Shown here in pieces: positions 7,836 through 15,262 of a stretch of DNA of 39,627 nt (positions are counted from its first letter, which is position 1; every line of letters starts with the position of its first letter). Origin of the DNA: Gammaproteobacteria bacterium (GTDB lineage: Bacteria; Pseudomonadota; Gammaproteobacteria; Chromatiales; Chromatiaceae); NCBI GenBank assembly GCA_018812525.1, contig JAHJDE010000083.1, positions 1 to 39,627 of the forward strand, written 5' to 3'. The translations under genes and the position numbers were made by a program. Under the pieces are notes generated by a model that worked only from the letters and a program-made list of their open reading frames with translations, searched no databases and was not told the DNA's origin.

Positions 7836-9626
7836 TCAGGCTTCGAGCTTGAATGTCCGCACCGATCCCACCAGTTCATTGGCGAAGCGGGTCAGATTGC
7901 TGGTGTGCTCCAACTGCTCCTCCAGACGCCGGCCTGTGGTCTCGACCTGTTCGCGGATGACGGTAGCAAAATGGAGCAGCTCCTCGGCGACTCGGGCCTG
8001 GGTACTGGAGTTATCGGCGATGTCGCCAACGCCACGCACCAGATCGGCTGTCGCCCGGGAGGATTCCTGCATCTGTGCGCCGGCCTTCTCGGCCATCAGT
8101 GAACCGCTCACCACCTGGTCGATGGCGCGGTTCATGGTGGACATGGTATCGCCGGTCTCCACCTGGATGTTCTTCACCAGGGTAGAGATCTGGCCGGTAG
8201 CGTTGCGTGAACTCTCCGCCAGTCGTTGCACTTCGTCGGCGACCACCGCAAAGCCACGCCCGGCGTCACCGGCGGCGGCGGCCTGCATGGAGGCATTGAG
8301 CGCCAGCACGGTGGTGCGCTCGGCAATGCCGTTGATGATGTCGACGATGCCGCTGATCTCCTGGGATCTTTCCCCCAGCCGTTTGATACGCTTGCCGGTT
8401 TCCTGGATGATCTCGCGAATGTCCTGAATGTTTGTCAGGGCACCCTGCACCGAGTCGGTGGCAGTCTTGGTCGTATCGATCGTGTGCCTCGCGATGCTGT
8501 TGCACTCCTCCGCCAGGGAGGCAATCCTGTTCATGCCTTCGGAGGCCGAAACCAGCTTGGCGGCGGCCTGCGCCACCTCTCCCCGCTGCTGCTTCGACAC
8601 CTGGTTCACATCGATGGCATGGCTATTCACCTGGCTGGCGGCATTATCAACCTGTGCGGCGATGCGCTGGACGCCCGCCATCACGGAGCCGGTCTCGGTG
8701 GCCAACTGGTTGATGGCGTCGGCCAAAGGGCCGGCCAGGTCGTCGGTAATGGTGGCCCGAGCGGTCAGATCCTTGTTCGAGAGGCGTGACACCGCCTGCA
8801 GCAGACCGATGACCGAATCATTGAGCCGATCGTTCTCCAACTCCGCCCCTGCAAGATTGGTCACCTTGTCTTGCAGCAGATCGTCGAAGGCAAGGCCCAG
8901 ACGGCAGATTTCGTCACCGCTGGACAAGCCGGTTCGTGCCGAATAGTCGCCGCCAGCCACCTGATTCAGGGTTGAGGCGATGCGGCGGAGAGGGCGGGTG
9001 ATGGAACGATAGACGCCCAATCCCAGGCCGGTCATGGACACTAGCCCGAGCAGGAAGACTGCTGCGCTGAAGTTGAAATACCGCTTGTTGTCGGCGGCAG
9101 CCGCGCCCAGGGTCTGAAAGGATGTCCGCTTCTCCTCCTCCGCGGCGTTGTTAAGGCTCGTGATCACGGGCTGGAACAGCGGATCCATATCGTTGATCAG
9201 GAACAATTTCAGCCTGTTATAGTCTTCCGCATCCAACAACGCCCTGAGCGCGGCGAATGTCTCATGGACCCGGGCCGGGATCGCCTCCTTCTTGAGCTGT
9301 TCGTCAGGGTCGAGGGGGAGCAGGTCCATGTAAGCCTTCCAGTCCCGGTCGAAGCTCGCCGTTACGCCGGCAAGCTGCTCAAGCCCATCGCTCCAGGTGA
9401 TGATGCCCAGGCTGACACGGTTGGGCATGTCGAGCAGATTGGCACGCAGTTGTTTTCTCAGTTCCAGGTTGATGGCAAGCCGGTTGACCTGCGTGTCCAG
9501 GGACAGGGTGGTGCTGGACGCGCGGCCGAGGCCGGACAGGGCGACAGCACCCATGGCGACCAGAAACAAGGCCTGCAAGCCGATCAGGACCGTCAGGCGG
9601 GCGCGGATGGAAAATCGGTTTAGCAT
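7836..9626 (-). CDS. PilJ-like methyl-accepting chemotaxis protein
   Basis: 596 aa. Membrane segment 1 about 11-33, periplasmic helical ligand domain about 34-185, membrane segment 2 about 186-207, HAMP about 208-260, possibly a second HAMP-like stretch about 270-320, then the cytoplasmic coiled coil to the end. The hairpin tip at about 430-472 (ERTTVLALNASMQAAAAGD, then [16 protein letters not shown]) has the PilJ-type MQAA in place of the IEAA of flagellar receptors; QTN is replaced by RTT. The SD AAGGGG lies 8 nt before the start and overlaps the end of the binding-protein gene, so the two are tightly coupled. It probably senses a ligand delivered by that binding protein and controls the adjacent CheA. 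No CheR or CheB is encoded in the operon. Confidence 0.92.
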   Translation of the reverse strand: MLNRFSIRARLTVLIGLQALFLVAMGAVALSGLGRASSTTLSLDTQVNRLAINLELRKQLRANLLDMPNRVSLGIITWSDGLEQLAGVTASFDRDWKAYMDLLPLDPDEQLKKEAIPARVHETFAALRALLDAEDYNRLKLFLINDMDPLFQPVITSLNNAAEEEKRTSFQTLGAAAADNKRYFNFSAAVFLLGLVSMTGLGLGVYRSITRPLRRIASTLNQVAGGDYSARTGLSSGDEICRLGLAFDDLLQDKVTNLAGAELENDRLNDSVIGLLQAVSRLSNKDLTARATITDDLAGPLADAINQLATETGSVMAGVQRIAAQVDNAASQVNSHAIDVNQVSKQQRGEVAQAAAKLVSASEGMNRIASLAEECNSIARHTIDTTKTATDSVQGALTNIQDIREIIQETGKRIKRLGERSQEISGIVDIINGIAERTTVLALNASMQAAAAGDAGRGFAVVADEVQRLAESSRNATGQISTLVKNIQVETGDTMSTMNRAIDQVVSGSLMAEKAGAQMQESSRATADLVRGVGDIADNSSTQARVAEELLHFATVIREQVETTGRRLEEQLEHTSNLTRFANELVGSVRTFKLEA

Positions 9627-9638
9627 GGTTCTGTCCCC

Positions 9639-10895
9639 TTACTTGAGCCATTGTGCCCATTGGCCGGGGCCCATGAGCTGCCAGCCCCGGTCGGTCAGGT
9701 GCGTGGCCGTGACCAAATCGGAGGCCTGATTGTCGTTACTGAAGTCGATGGCCAGCCCCCCCAGGTCGAACTGCTTCCCGGCGACTGCCTGCATGAACCC
9801 CGCGCGGGTGGGTTCGCCCTCGATTTCACCCATGAGGTGCAGGAACAGCTTGCCGACGATGAAGCCCTCCAGGCTGACATAGCCCAGGTCCTCGCCCAGT
9901 GCCTGCCGCGCCTCGGCAACAATGGGATGGCCGGACTCCAGTAAGGGCGTTACCTGGGTCATGATGACGCGGTCCTTGATGTTATTGTCGATCAGTTCCT
10001 TGGACAGATTGTTGGCCCCGGTGAATGAGACCGCCGAGGCTACCCATTTCTCGCCCTTGGAACGGGAGTAGGCGATAAAGTTACTGATCGAGGTATAAGC
10101 GCCAACCGTGACCACCAGGCGGCACTGGGCATTGTGGCTCTTTTCCCACTGCTTCAGGGATTGATATCCCTCCCGTGCGACGAAGGTGTTGCGGCGGTAG
10201 ACGCCTAGCGGGCCGATGCCGTTGCGCATCGGGTCCTCGCCTTCCATGGCCAGGGCCTTCTCCATGGCGGCGACGGCGGTCTCTGCCCCGGCCTTGCCCT
10301 TCAGGGCGCGAACCACCCCGGCAACCCCTGACATGCCATAGGCGTCGTTCTGCACATAGGCGCAGATCTGATCTGCGCGGACTCCGGCGGCAAGGGCGTC
10401 GTCGATGACCTTGGCGGTCTCCTGCTCATAGCTTGCCCGGAAATTGACGATGCTACCCTCACCGGGGCGGAGCAGGCCGGCGCCGGTGAAGAACCCGAAG
10501 GCCGGGACGCCCGCCTTGGCCAGGATAGGCAGGGCAGCCTTGGCGGTGGGGGTGCCAACGTTGCCGATGAAAAGGAAAGGCTCCTTCGCCAGGAGTTCAT
10601 TGACCGCCGCCACCGTCTTCTCGGGTGTGTAGGCGTCATCCAGGAACATGAGTTCGATACGCCGCCCCTTCAGGGTCTGTCCCTGCAAGGCGGCTTCGAG
10701 CCCCTTTTTCATGCCCTGCCCCAGGCCGCTGGAGCGTCCCCTGAGGTCCATCACCCCTGCAAGACGGATACTGTCGGCGCTGATGCCGGGTTCGGCGGAC
10801 GCAGGAGTCGGCCCCAGGGCGAAAGCCGCGCCGGCCATTAGCAGCAGAAGGCCTTGCTTCAAGGGATTCGGTGGGGCTTGGCGGTGTCTTTTCAT
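9639..10895 (-). CDS. periplasmic branched-chain-amino-acid-type ligand-binding protein
   Basis: 418 aa, Leu/Ile/Val-binding (type 1 periplasmic binding protein) family. The signal peptide is basic MKRHRQ, then hydrophobic LLLLMAGAAFAL, with probable cleavage after ASA. The mature start ISADSIRLAGVMDLRG, the VNELLAKEPFLFIGNVGTPTAKA segment and GVPAFGFFTGAGLLR are typical of the family. I start it at 10895 because AAGGA lies 10 nt upstream; the upstream ATG at 10922 has no such site. No permease or ATPase gene is in the window, and it sits directly before a chemoreceptor gene. I infer that it serves as the receptor's soluble sensor, not in uptake. The ligand is unknown and could be an amide, urea or aromatic acid as well as an amino acid. 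Confidence 0.88.
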   Translation of the reverse strand: MKRHRQAPPNPLKQGLLLLMAGAAFALGPTPASAEPGISADSIRLAGVMDLRGRSSGLGQGMKKGLEAALQGQTLKGRRIELMFLDDAYTPEKTVAAVNELLAKEPFLFIGNVGTPTAKAALPILAKAGVPAFGFFTGAGLLRPGEGSIVNFRASYEQETAKVIDDALAAGVRADQICAYVQNDAYGMSGVAGVVRALKGKAGAETAVAAMEKALAMEGEDPMRNGIGPLGVYRRNTFVAREGYQSLKQWEKSHNAQCRLVVTVGAYTSISNFIAYSRSKGEKWVASAVSFTGANNLSKELIDNNIKDRVIMTQVTPLLESGHPIVAEARQALGEDLGYVSLEGFIVGKLFLHLMGEIEGEPTRAGFMQAVAGKQFDLGGLAIDFSNDNQASDLVTATHLTDRGWQLMGPGQWAQWLK

Positions 10896-10929
10896 CTTCT
10901 GTCTGTCCTTTGTGGAAGTCATGGCTTGT

Positions 10930-11116
10930 AGGTTGGGTTAGGCGCGCAAATACAGCGGCGCTTCGCTTCTCTCCGTGGCTGGTGCGCGCCGTAACCCAAC
11001 ATTCGGCGCTGCCTGTTGGGTTTGTTCGGTGCTTCCTGCACCTCACCCCGCCGGGGGCTTGCACGAAAAACCGCTCCAGGCGGTTTTTTCGGCGGGAATA
11101 CCGCCTAACCCAACCT
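10930..11116. repeat. 187-bp element bounded by 15-bp perfect inverted repeats
   Basis: AGGTTGGGTTAGGCG (10930-10944) and CGCCTAACCCAACCT (11102-11116) are exact inverted repeats. Partial internal copies (AACCCAACA near 10993, TTGGGTTTG near 11018) are present. There is no gene in it. It separates the CheW gene from the binding-protein gene and carries the hairpin at 11064-11091. MITE-like or a widespread intergenic repeat. Confidence 0.7.
11064..11091. terminator. bidirectional terminator-like hairpin
   Basis: CGAAAAACCGC, a short loop, then GCGGTTTTTTCG. The stem is flanked by an A run on one side and a T run on the other, so it could terminate in both directions. On the minus strand it sits between cheW and the binding-protein gene and might partly terminate the operon there. 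Confidence 0.5.
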
Positions 11117-11149
11117 GCGTGGGCGTGAAGGCCAACCCAGGGTATTTCG

Positions 11150-11674
11150 TCAGTTCTCCATCATCCGCTTCAGGCGCCGCAGCAATGAGCGGTAATCGAA
11201 TGAAATCAGGAGTTCCCCTCCCTGACGCCAGAACTCGCCAAGGTGCGGTTCAAGCAGGCCGTGCAGGAGAGACCGTCCCGAAATGGCCCCATGCAGGGGA
11301 AGCTCCAGGCTGAACGGCAGCCCGTCCACCATCAGGCCAGCGGCATCGGCGCCGCTTCCCAGGACCAGCAGGCGCGATCCGGGGGTGATCTCGCCATCCA
11401 GCAAGGGGCGAATATCGAAAACGGGCAGTAGATTGCCGCGCAGGTTGATCAGTCCGAGGCACCAAGCCGGGGTATTGGGGAGCCGGTAGGCGGGCGGCGG
11501 CTCCATCACCTCGGCCAGGGTCCCCGCTGGTATCAACAAGGCCGTGCCTCCCATCCGAAACCCGATGCGCAGGGATGCCCTGGGCTCTTCCTGTGATTGG
11601 GGGGAGGCCTCCGCCAGGGGCAGAACGAAACGCCGCGCAAGCGCGACGGCCGGATCGAGTAGGCGGCGATTCAT
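11150..11674 (-). CDS. cheW: CheW-like coupling protein of chemosensory operon 2
   Basis: 174 aa. Classic CheW core: FRMGGTALLIPAGTLAEVMEPP, the NTPAWCLGLINLRGNLLPVFDIRPLL block (NLRG and PVFD), and GLMVDGLPFSLEL. It should join the PilJ-like receptor to the CheA hybrid in the membrane array, as PilI does for PilJ/ChpA. The start at 11674 (MNRRLLDP) has GAGG 8 nt upstream; the longer frame to 11746 only reads into a repeat. The operon therefore has one canonical and two divergent CheW-type proteins. A 187-bp repeat lies between it and the binding-protein gene. Confidence 0.88.
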   Translation of the reverse strand: MNRRLLDPAVALARRFVLPLAEASPQSQEEPRASLRIGFRMGGTALLIPAGTLAEVMEPPPAYRLPNTPAWCLGLINLRGNLLPVFDIRPLLDGEITPGSRLLVLGSGADAAGLMVDGLPFSLELPLHGAISGRSLLHGLLEPHLGEFWRQGGELLISFDYRSLLRRLKRMMEN

Positions 11675-11690
11675 CCTAAATTCCTCGTTT

Positions 11691-11831
11691 AACCGCAAAG
11701 AACACAAAGAATGTCGTAGGGGCGGGTTTAAAACCCGCCCGTACAAAACCCGCCCGTAGATCCAGAAGGTGAATGCATCGACGGAGATGACCCATAAATT
11801 TTCTTCGTGTTCTTCGCGTCCTTCGCGGTTG
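11691..11831. repeat. nested repeat: AACCGCAAAGAACAC-type arms around GC-rich repeat copy 2
   Basis: The left arm from 11691 (AACCGCAAAGAACACAAAG) and right arm ending at 11831 (CGTGTTCTTCGCGTCC, then TTCGCGGTT) are imperfect inverted repeats. Between them, 11716-11760 is a copy of the GC-rich repeat also found in cheA and after pilJ. The whole fills the gap between the CheY-like gene and cheW. One repeat seems to have inserted into another. Confidence 0.6.
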
Positions 11832-11873
11832 AAAGGCGGTTTTTAGGTTCATTGGCTGGACCGGCCCGGTCGA

Positions 11874-12236
11874 TCAAAAGCGCTGGATCTGCTCCAGGAT
11901 CTGTTCCTTCACATAGGGCTTGGTGATGTAGCCGCGTGCGCCCTGCTGCATGGCCCAGACCTTGTCGGCCTTCTGGCTCTTGCCAGTGACCATCACCACC
12001 GGAATGTCCCGGGTGTGCTCCTCCCTGTGGAGGGAGCGGCAGGTCTGAAAGCCATCCATCTCGTCCATCATGATGTCGAGGAAGATCAGGTCGGGACGGC
12101 TGCTACCGGCAATCTCCAATGCCCGCTTGCCGGAATCGGCGACCAGGGTACGGCAACCGGCGTTATTGACGATCAACTCCAGGTTGATGCGGTCGGTAGC
12201 GGAATCGTCGACGATGAGTACAGTATTGACGCTCAC
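11874..12236 (-). CDS. CheY/PilH-like response regulator
   Basis: 120 aa, a single receiver domain with no output domain. The acidic pair is D10-D11 (VLIVDDSATDR), the phospho-acceptor D54 in DLIFLDIMMDEMDGFQ, T84 (VMVTGKSQKADK) and K106 (ITKPY). Receptor-kinase phosphotransfer from CheA is the expected input. Similarity is closest to PilH-type regulators (compare VWAMQQGARGYITKP here with TWGMRQGAKGYVVKP in PilH of this window). The start is GTG at 12236, with AAGGA 7 nt upstream. Confidence 0.92.
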   Translation of the reverse strand: MSVNTVLIVDDSATDRINLELIVNNAGCRTLVADSGKRALEIAGSSRPDLIFLDIMMDEMDGFQTCRSLHREEHTRDIPVVMVTGKSQKADKVWAMQQGARGYITKPYVKEQILEQIQRF

Positions 12237-12305
12237 ATTTGCTTCCTTCTGTCATTGGTTCGAAGAACTTGGAATTTCGCAAGAACCTCATTCGATACGG
12301 GTAAA

Positions 12306-13166
12306 TCAGGATACTGCGGGACCGGTTTGCGGGATCTGCAAGGGGCTCCGGAAGCCCTCCCCCTGCTCCAGCTTGAGGTGTCTTTCCAGCACGCGGACCA
12401 GATCCTGCTGATTCAGGGGTTTGGTCAGATAGGTGTCGCAGCCGGCAAAGGCGCCGCGCAGCCGATCCAGATGGGAGGTCTTCGCGGTCAGCATGACGAT
12501 CGGCCCGTGTTCCCCGAAATCCTTCTTGATCCTTTTGGTCGCCGCAAAACCATCCAGGTTGGGCATGACCACATCCATCAAAATCAAATCGAAGCGGCGC
12601 CTTTTCATCAGGGCGATGGCCTCCAGACCGTCCCTGGCAAAATCAGCTCTTATCCCGAGGTTGTCGAGTATCAGTTGCAGTTGGGTACGCACGACCTGAC
12701 TGTCGTCGGCCACCAATACCCGGTATCGGTTCCCCCCTGTGCCGGTACGGGGCGAGGGTTTCCCCTCCGGCTCGTATGCCCACTGGGTATTCCCGTCCAC
12801 CGCCAGGCCCGGCCGGTCATGGGTGCTTTTCACACCGATGTTGATCTCGGGAATGAAGTGCAGCTCCTTGATGGTTATCTGGTCCAGTACCCGCAGCAAG
12901 CGGGAGGCCAGCAGAGGCCGCTGCACGAGGTAGGGCCGGTTGGCGCCAGGCAGGGCATCGACCCAGACCACAGGAACCTGGCTGTTGATGAGGTCGCTGG
13001 GATGCATGGCGGGGGCGTTGGCCATGACAATGTCCTGTCCTATCCCCTCGATGATCTCGTAGCGGCGCGGACGCGATGCCGAAAGATCGCAGATGCGTTG
13101 AAGCGCTTGGATATCGATCGGCGCGAAGCCGCGCAGGGCGATATGAAAGGTCCGCTGTTCAGCCAT
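12306..13166 (-). CDS. response regulator with N-terminal pseudo-receiver-like domain
   Basis: 286 aa. The C-terminal receiver at about 148-265 is complete: VLVADDS, phospho-acceptor D198 in LILMDVVMPNLDGF, T227 and K249 (TKPL). The N-terminal 110 residues (FHIALRGFAPIDIQALQRI onward) are not a domain I can name. The VPVVWVDAL strand and RPLLASRLLRVLDQ helix resemble the end of a receiver domain, but there is no phospho-acceptor Asp, so it may be a pseudo-receiver. I chose the second ATG (13166) because AGGAG lies 9 nt before it and only 3 nt before the first. It overlaps the end of the upstream gene by 8 bp, so the products are probably co-translated. Confidence 0.8.
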   Translation of the reverse strand: MAEQRTFHIALRGFAPIDIQALQRICDLSASRPRRYEIIEGIGQDIVMANAPAMHPSDLINSQVPVVWVDALPGANRPYLVQRPLLASRLLRVLDQITIKELHFIPEINIGVKSTHDRPGLAVDGNTQWAYEPEGKPSPRTGTGGNRYRVLVADDSQVVRTQLQLILDNLGIRADFARDGLEAIALMKRRRFDLILMDVVMPNLDGFAATKRIKKDFGEHGPIVMLTAKTSHLDRLRGAFAGCDTYLTKPLNQQDLVRVLERHLKLEQGEGFRSPLQIPQTGPAVS

Positions 13167-14166
13167 AACCATTAACTCCTGTCAGAGGTTTTACAGGCTT
13201 CACGCTCAAATAGACCAGGGTCTGGTTGAGCAACTGGTAGGCCACTTCGCCGAAAGTCATGGGGCCGGTCAGGTTGGCGGTGCGTTTACCTTCCAGTTCC
13301 GAGTAGAGGTAGTTGAGAATGCAGTTACAGGAGAAGCCGACATGTTCCACGTTGGAGGGGACACAGGACTGGAACTCCTTGACATAGTCCGCCACTGGCG
13401 TGGCCTGACGGTATTCAACCCCGGCGAAGACCGGGGCATAGAAATGGGTGGTGCGGGTTGCCCTGTCTACGCTCTGAAAGCTAACGTTTATCATGGCACC
13501 CTGATAGTTCGCCACCAGGGGCAGGCGGGTGTCGATACCCTTTTCGGCGATGTAGTCGGCCAGGTTTCGCCTCTCTCCCGCGACCAGGGCATCGACGGCA
13601 GAAAAGCCGGTCTCGGGGAAACTGATGGCATCGCTGTCGCCCTGGGTGAAGAGATTGACAATGCCGGTCGAGGCGACACGATCGACTGGCAAACGGGCAT
13701 GCAGCACCGCCGCCCGGTCCTCGGCCGCGGCGCCGGTTTCGCCGTTGAATACCTTGGGGCTGACCTTGCCCAAGTCACCCAAATGGACGCCCGTGATCCA
13801 GCCGATTATGGGCTTGAGGAACATGCCTTCATAGCCGGGTGCGTTGGCGGCGTAATCCAGATGTACCCGGCTGGTGGCGGGGATCAGAAGCAGGGTAAAG
13901 CCGTTGTCCGGGGCGTCTTCGGCAATCGAGGGAATATTCTCGGCGTCATAGAAACGGATCTCCGCCTCCTCAACGCTTTCGGGAAGGGATTGGACGAAGA
14001 TCTTCTCCCGGCTCTCCTCGCCACCATTCTGACCCATGAAATAGGGAATGGTGCCGCCGATCCAGTGACCTCTCGGCAGGCGGGCAAGAACCTCCTCGCT
14101 TCCTGCCAGGGTCAGCAGCCGCCCTTTCTCGATCTCGCGCGCAGTCTCTTCAAATGACATCAACAT
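13159..14166 (-). CDS. conserved protein of unknown function in chemosensory operon
   Basis: 335 aa, soluble, no signal peptide or membrane segment. The N terminus has SFEETAREIEKGRLLTLAGS and a Gly-rich RGHWIGGTIPYFM. The middle region has LLLIPATSRVHLDYA. Near residues 280-290 there is a Cys pair in HVGFSCNCILNYLY. The fold and Cys motif faintly recall FIST sensory domains, and I recall an uncharacterised DUF6976 family with a similar start, but neither is certain. AGGAGG is 10 nt before the start codon. Its 8-bp overlap with the pseudo-receiver/receiver gene suggests that the two work together. Confidence 0.6.
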   Translation of the reverse strand: MLMSFEETAREIEKGRLLTLAGSEEVLARLPRGHWIGGTIPYFMGQNGGEESREKIFVQSLPESVEEAEIRFYDAENIPSIAEDAPDNGFTLLLIPATSRVHLDYAANAPGYEGMFLKPIIGWITGVHLGDLGKVSPKVFNGETGAAAEDRAAVLHARLPVDRVASTGIVNLFTQGDSDAISFPETGFSAVDALVAGERRNLADYIAEKGIDTRLPLVANYQGAMINVSFQSVDRATRTTHFYAPVFAGVEYRQATPVADYVKEFQSCVPSNVEHVGFSCNCILNYLYSELEGKRTANLTGPMTFGEVAYQLLNQTLVYLSVKPVKPLTGVNGYG

Positions 14167-14187
14167 GGTAGTGGCTCCTCCTTGCGG

Positions 14188-14937
14188 TTAGCCGAAGATC
14201 TGCCGCAGCTCATTGGTGGACTGATGGCGATATTTGGTGAAATAGGCGCGGAGCTGTCGGGCCTGGGCGTGCCGCTTTTCCGGGGGGGCATTGGGATCAT
14301 GCTGAAGCCTGAGCCGGTTCAACATGAACTGCAAGGGCAGTGCGTCGGTTTTCAGCGCCAGGCTGCCATCAATGACCCTTGTCCAGGCAGGATGGTCGTC
14401 GCCGGGGAGCCAACTGGCATCCTCATCCATGGCGGATGGCGTCTTCGTGCGGGCCGGTGCCTCGGCCCCGGCATTCCCCGGCTTCAGGCCCAGCTTCTGC
14501 TGAACGGTCAGGGCCTCGTCGATGCCCACGCCAAGGATCTGGCAGACATCGCTGATATCGGGCAAACGGCAGATGGCGTTGGCCACCCGCTGTTCCATCT
14601 CGCGGGTCAGATCGGCACCGGGCTCTGCCCAGGAGACCAGATTGTGCGAGCTGCCGCATTCGGGACAGTCGAACTCGCATTCCACGCCCACATTGAGGTA
14701 GCTGGCCAGGGTGCCGATATTAAGATGGCGCCAGCGCTTGCGCCGGTCGGCGTCACGCAGCCTGATGTTGTGGCCGCAATTGCCGCACTTCCATCGACGG
14801 CCGCCGAACCAGCCACGGCTTCCCGCGGGTACAAGCCACAGGTCCAGCCGTTGCTTGCCATGCTGGACCTCATGCCAGTCGATATCCCAATCGGCCCCGA
14901 TCTTCAGCGCGGCCTTCAGCAGATCTTTGTTGTCCAT
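14188..14937 (-). CDS. ISL3-transposase-like zinc-finger/HTH protein without nuclease domain; first gene of operon
   Basis: 249 aa. The N terminus follows the pattern of ISL3-family transposase zinc-finger regions: ALKIGADWDIDWHEV start, a Cys pair CGNCG near residue 51, the KRWRHLN signature, a second Cys pair CPECG near 91, then VSWAEPGADLT and a helical segment with DVCQILGV resembling the helix-turn-helix. The catalytic DDE domain is absent; residues about 150-249 are a different, unrecognised domain (ALPLQFMLNRLRLQ, ending in NELRQIFG). The SD AGGAGGG is well placed. As promoter-proximal gene of a chemosensory operon it may be a domesticated DNA-binding regulator. A truncated transposase is less likely, since the frame is intact and the spacing to the next gene is 21 bp. 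Confidence 0.7.
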   Translation of the reverse strand: MDNKDLLKAALKIGADWDIDWHEVQHGKQRLDLWLVPAGSRGWFGGRRWKCGNCGHNIRLRDADRRKRWRHLNIGTLASYLNVGVECEFDCPECGSSHNLVSWAEPGADLTREMEQRVANAICRLPDISDVCQILGVGIDEALTVQQKLGLKPGNAGAEAPARTKTPSAMDEDASWLPGDDHPAWTRVIDGSLALKTDALPLQFMLNRLRLQHDPNAPPEKRHAQARQLRAYFTKYRHQSTNELRQIFG

Positions 14938-15113
14938 GCCGACCCTCCTGGATCTTCTGGGTGTCCCAGGGGAAATGGACCTGGGATGCCCGCTTGAGTG
15001 GTATTTTTTGTTTTTTGTGCGGAACTGCTACTGCTATTGCGGCTAATGATACTACGCCAAGCTGCGTACAGTATCGGTGATATTAGTCAGCGCTGAAATA
15101 TCATGCCTGGCAT

Positions 15114-15131
15114 TTGTGATATCCATCACAA
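15114..15131. promoter_or_regulatory. CRP/Vfr-type binding site
   Basis: TTGTGATATCCATCACAA is a perfect inverted repeat with 7-bp arms and contains the exact TGTGA-N6-TCACA consensus of CRP-family cAMP-binding regulators (Vfr in Pseudomonas). It is 177 bp upstream of the first gene of the chemosensory operon. The pyrK-like gene, the other neighbour, ends here, so the target is the operon read to the left. A second inverted repeat, TGATATT-N12-AATATCA, starts at 15079 between this site and the gene and could be another operator. Confidence 0.65.
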
Positions 15132-15195
15132 TTTTCATAAGGGCAGGCCACTCCATATCCACAAAAGATAGCAGGGAAAAGGGGGCTGATCCGAG

Positions 15196-15231
15196 GAACT
15201 TGCAAAATGGCCGTTCGTCCCTGAATCTCAT
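15196..15231. repeat. degenerate fragment of the five-hairpin element
   Basis: AACTTGCAAAATGG joins directly to a GTTC-x-TCCCTGAA segment. This matches the two ends of the element at 22982-23099 with its middle (the A/T-rich palindromes) missing. It is a deletion derivative or relic. It lies in the gap between the two operons. Confidence 0.5.
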
Positions 15232-15233
15232 CT

Positions 15234-15262
15234 GAAAAAAAAGGCGCTGTCAGTGTCGCCTT
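15234..15262 (-). terminator. rho-independent terminator of the gshB-pyr operon
   Basis: Read on the minus strand: AAGGCG, a 10-nt loop, CGCCTT, then an eight-to-nine-base T run. It lies about 205 bp past the stop of the last gene of the leftward operon, beyond a short tandem repeat. Confidence 0.65.

Noticed and set aside
14188-14937. Active ISL3 insertion sequence
   Set aside because: No DDE domain and no terminal inverted repeats flanking the gene; it has a strong ribosome site and operon-like spacing.
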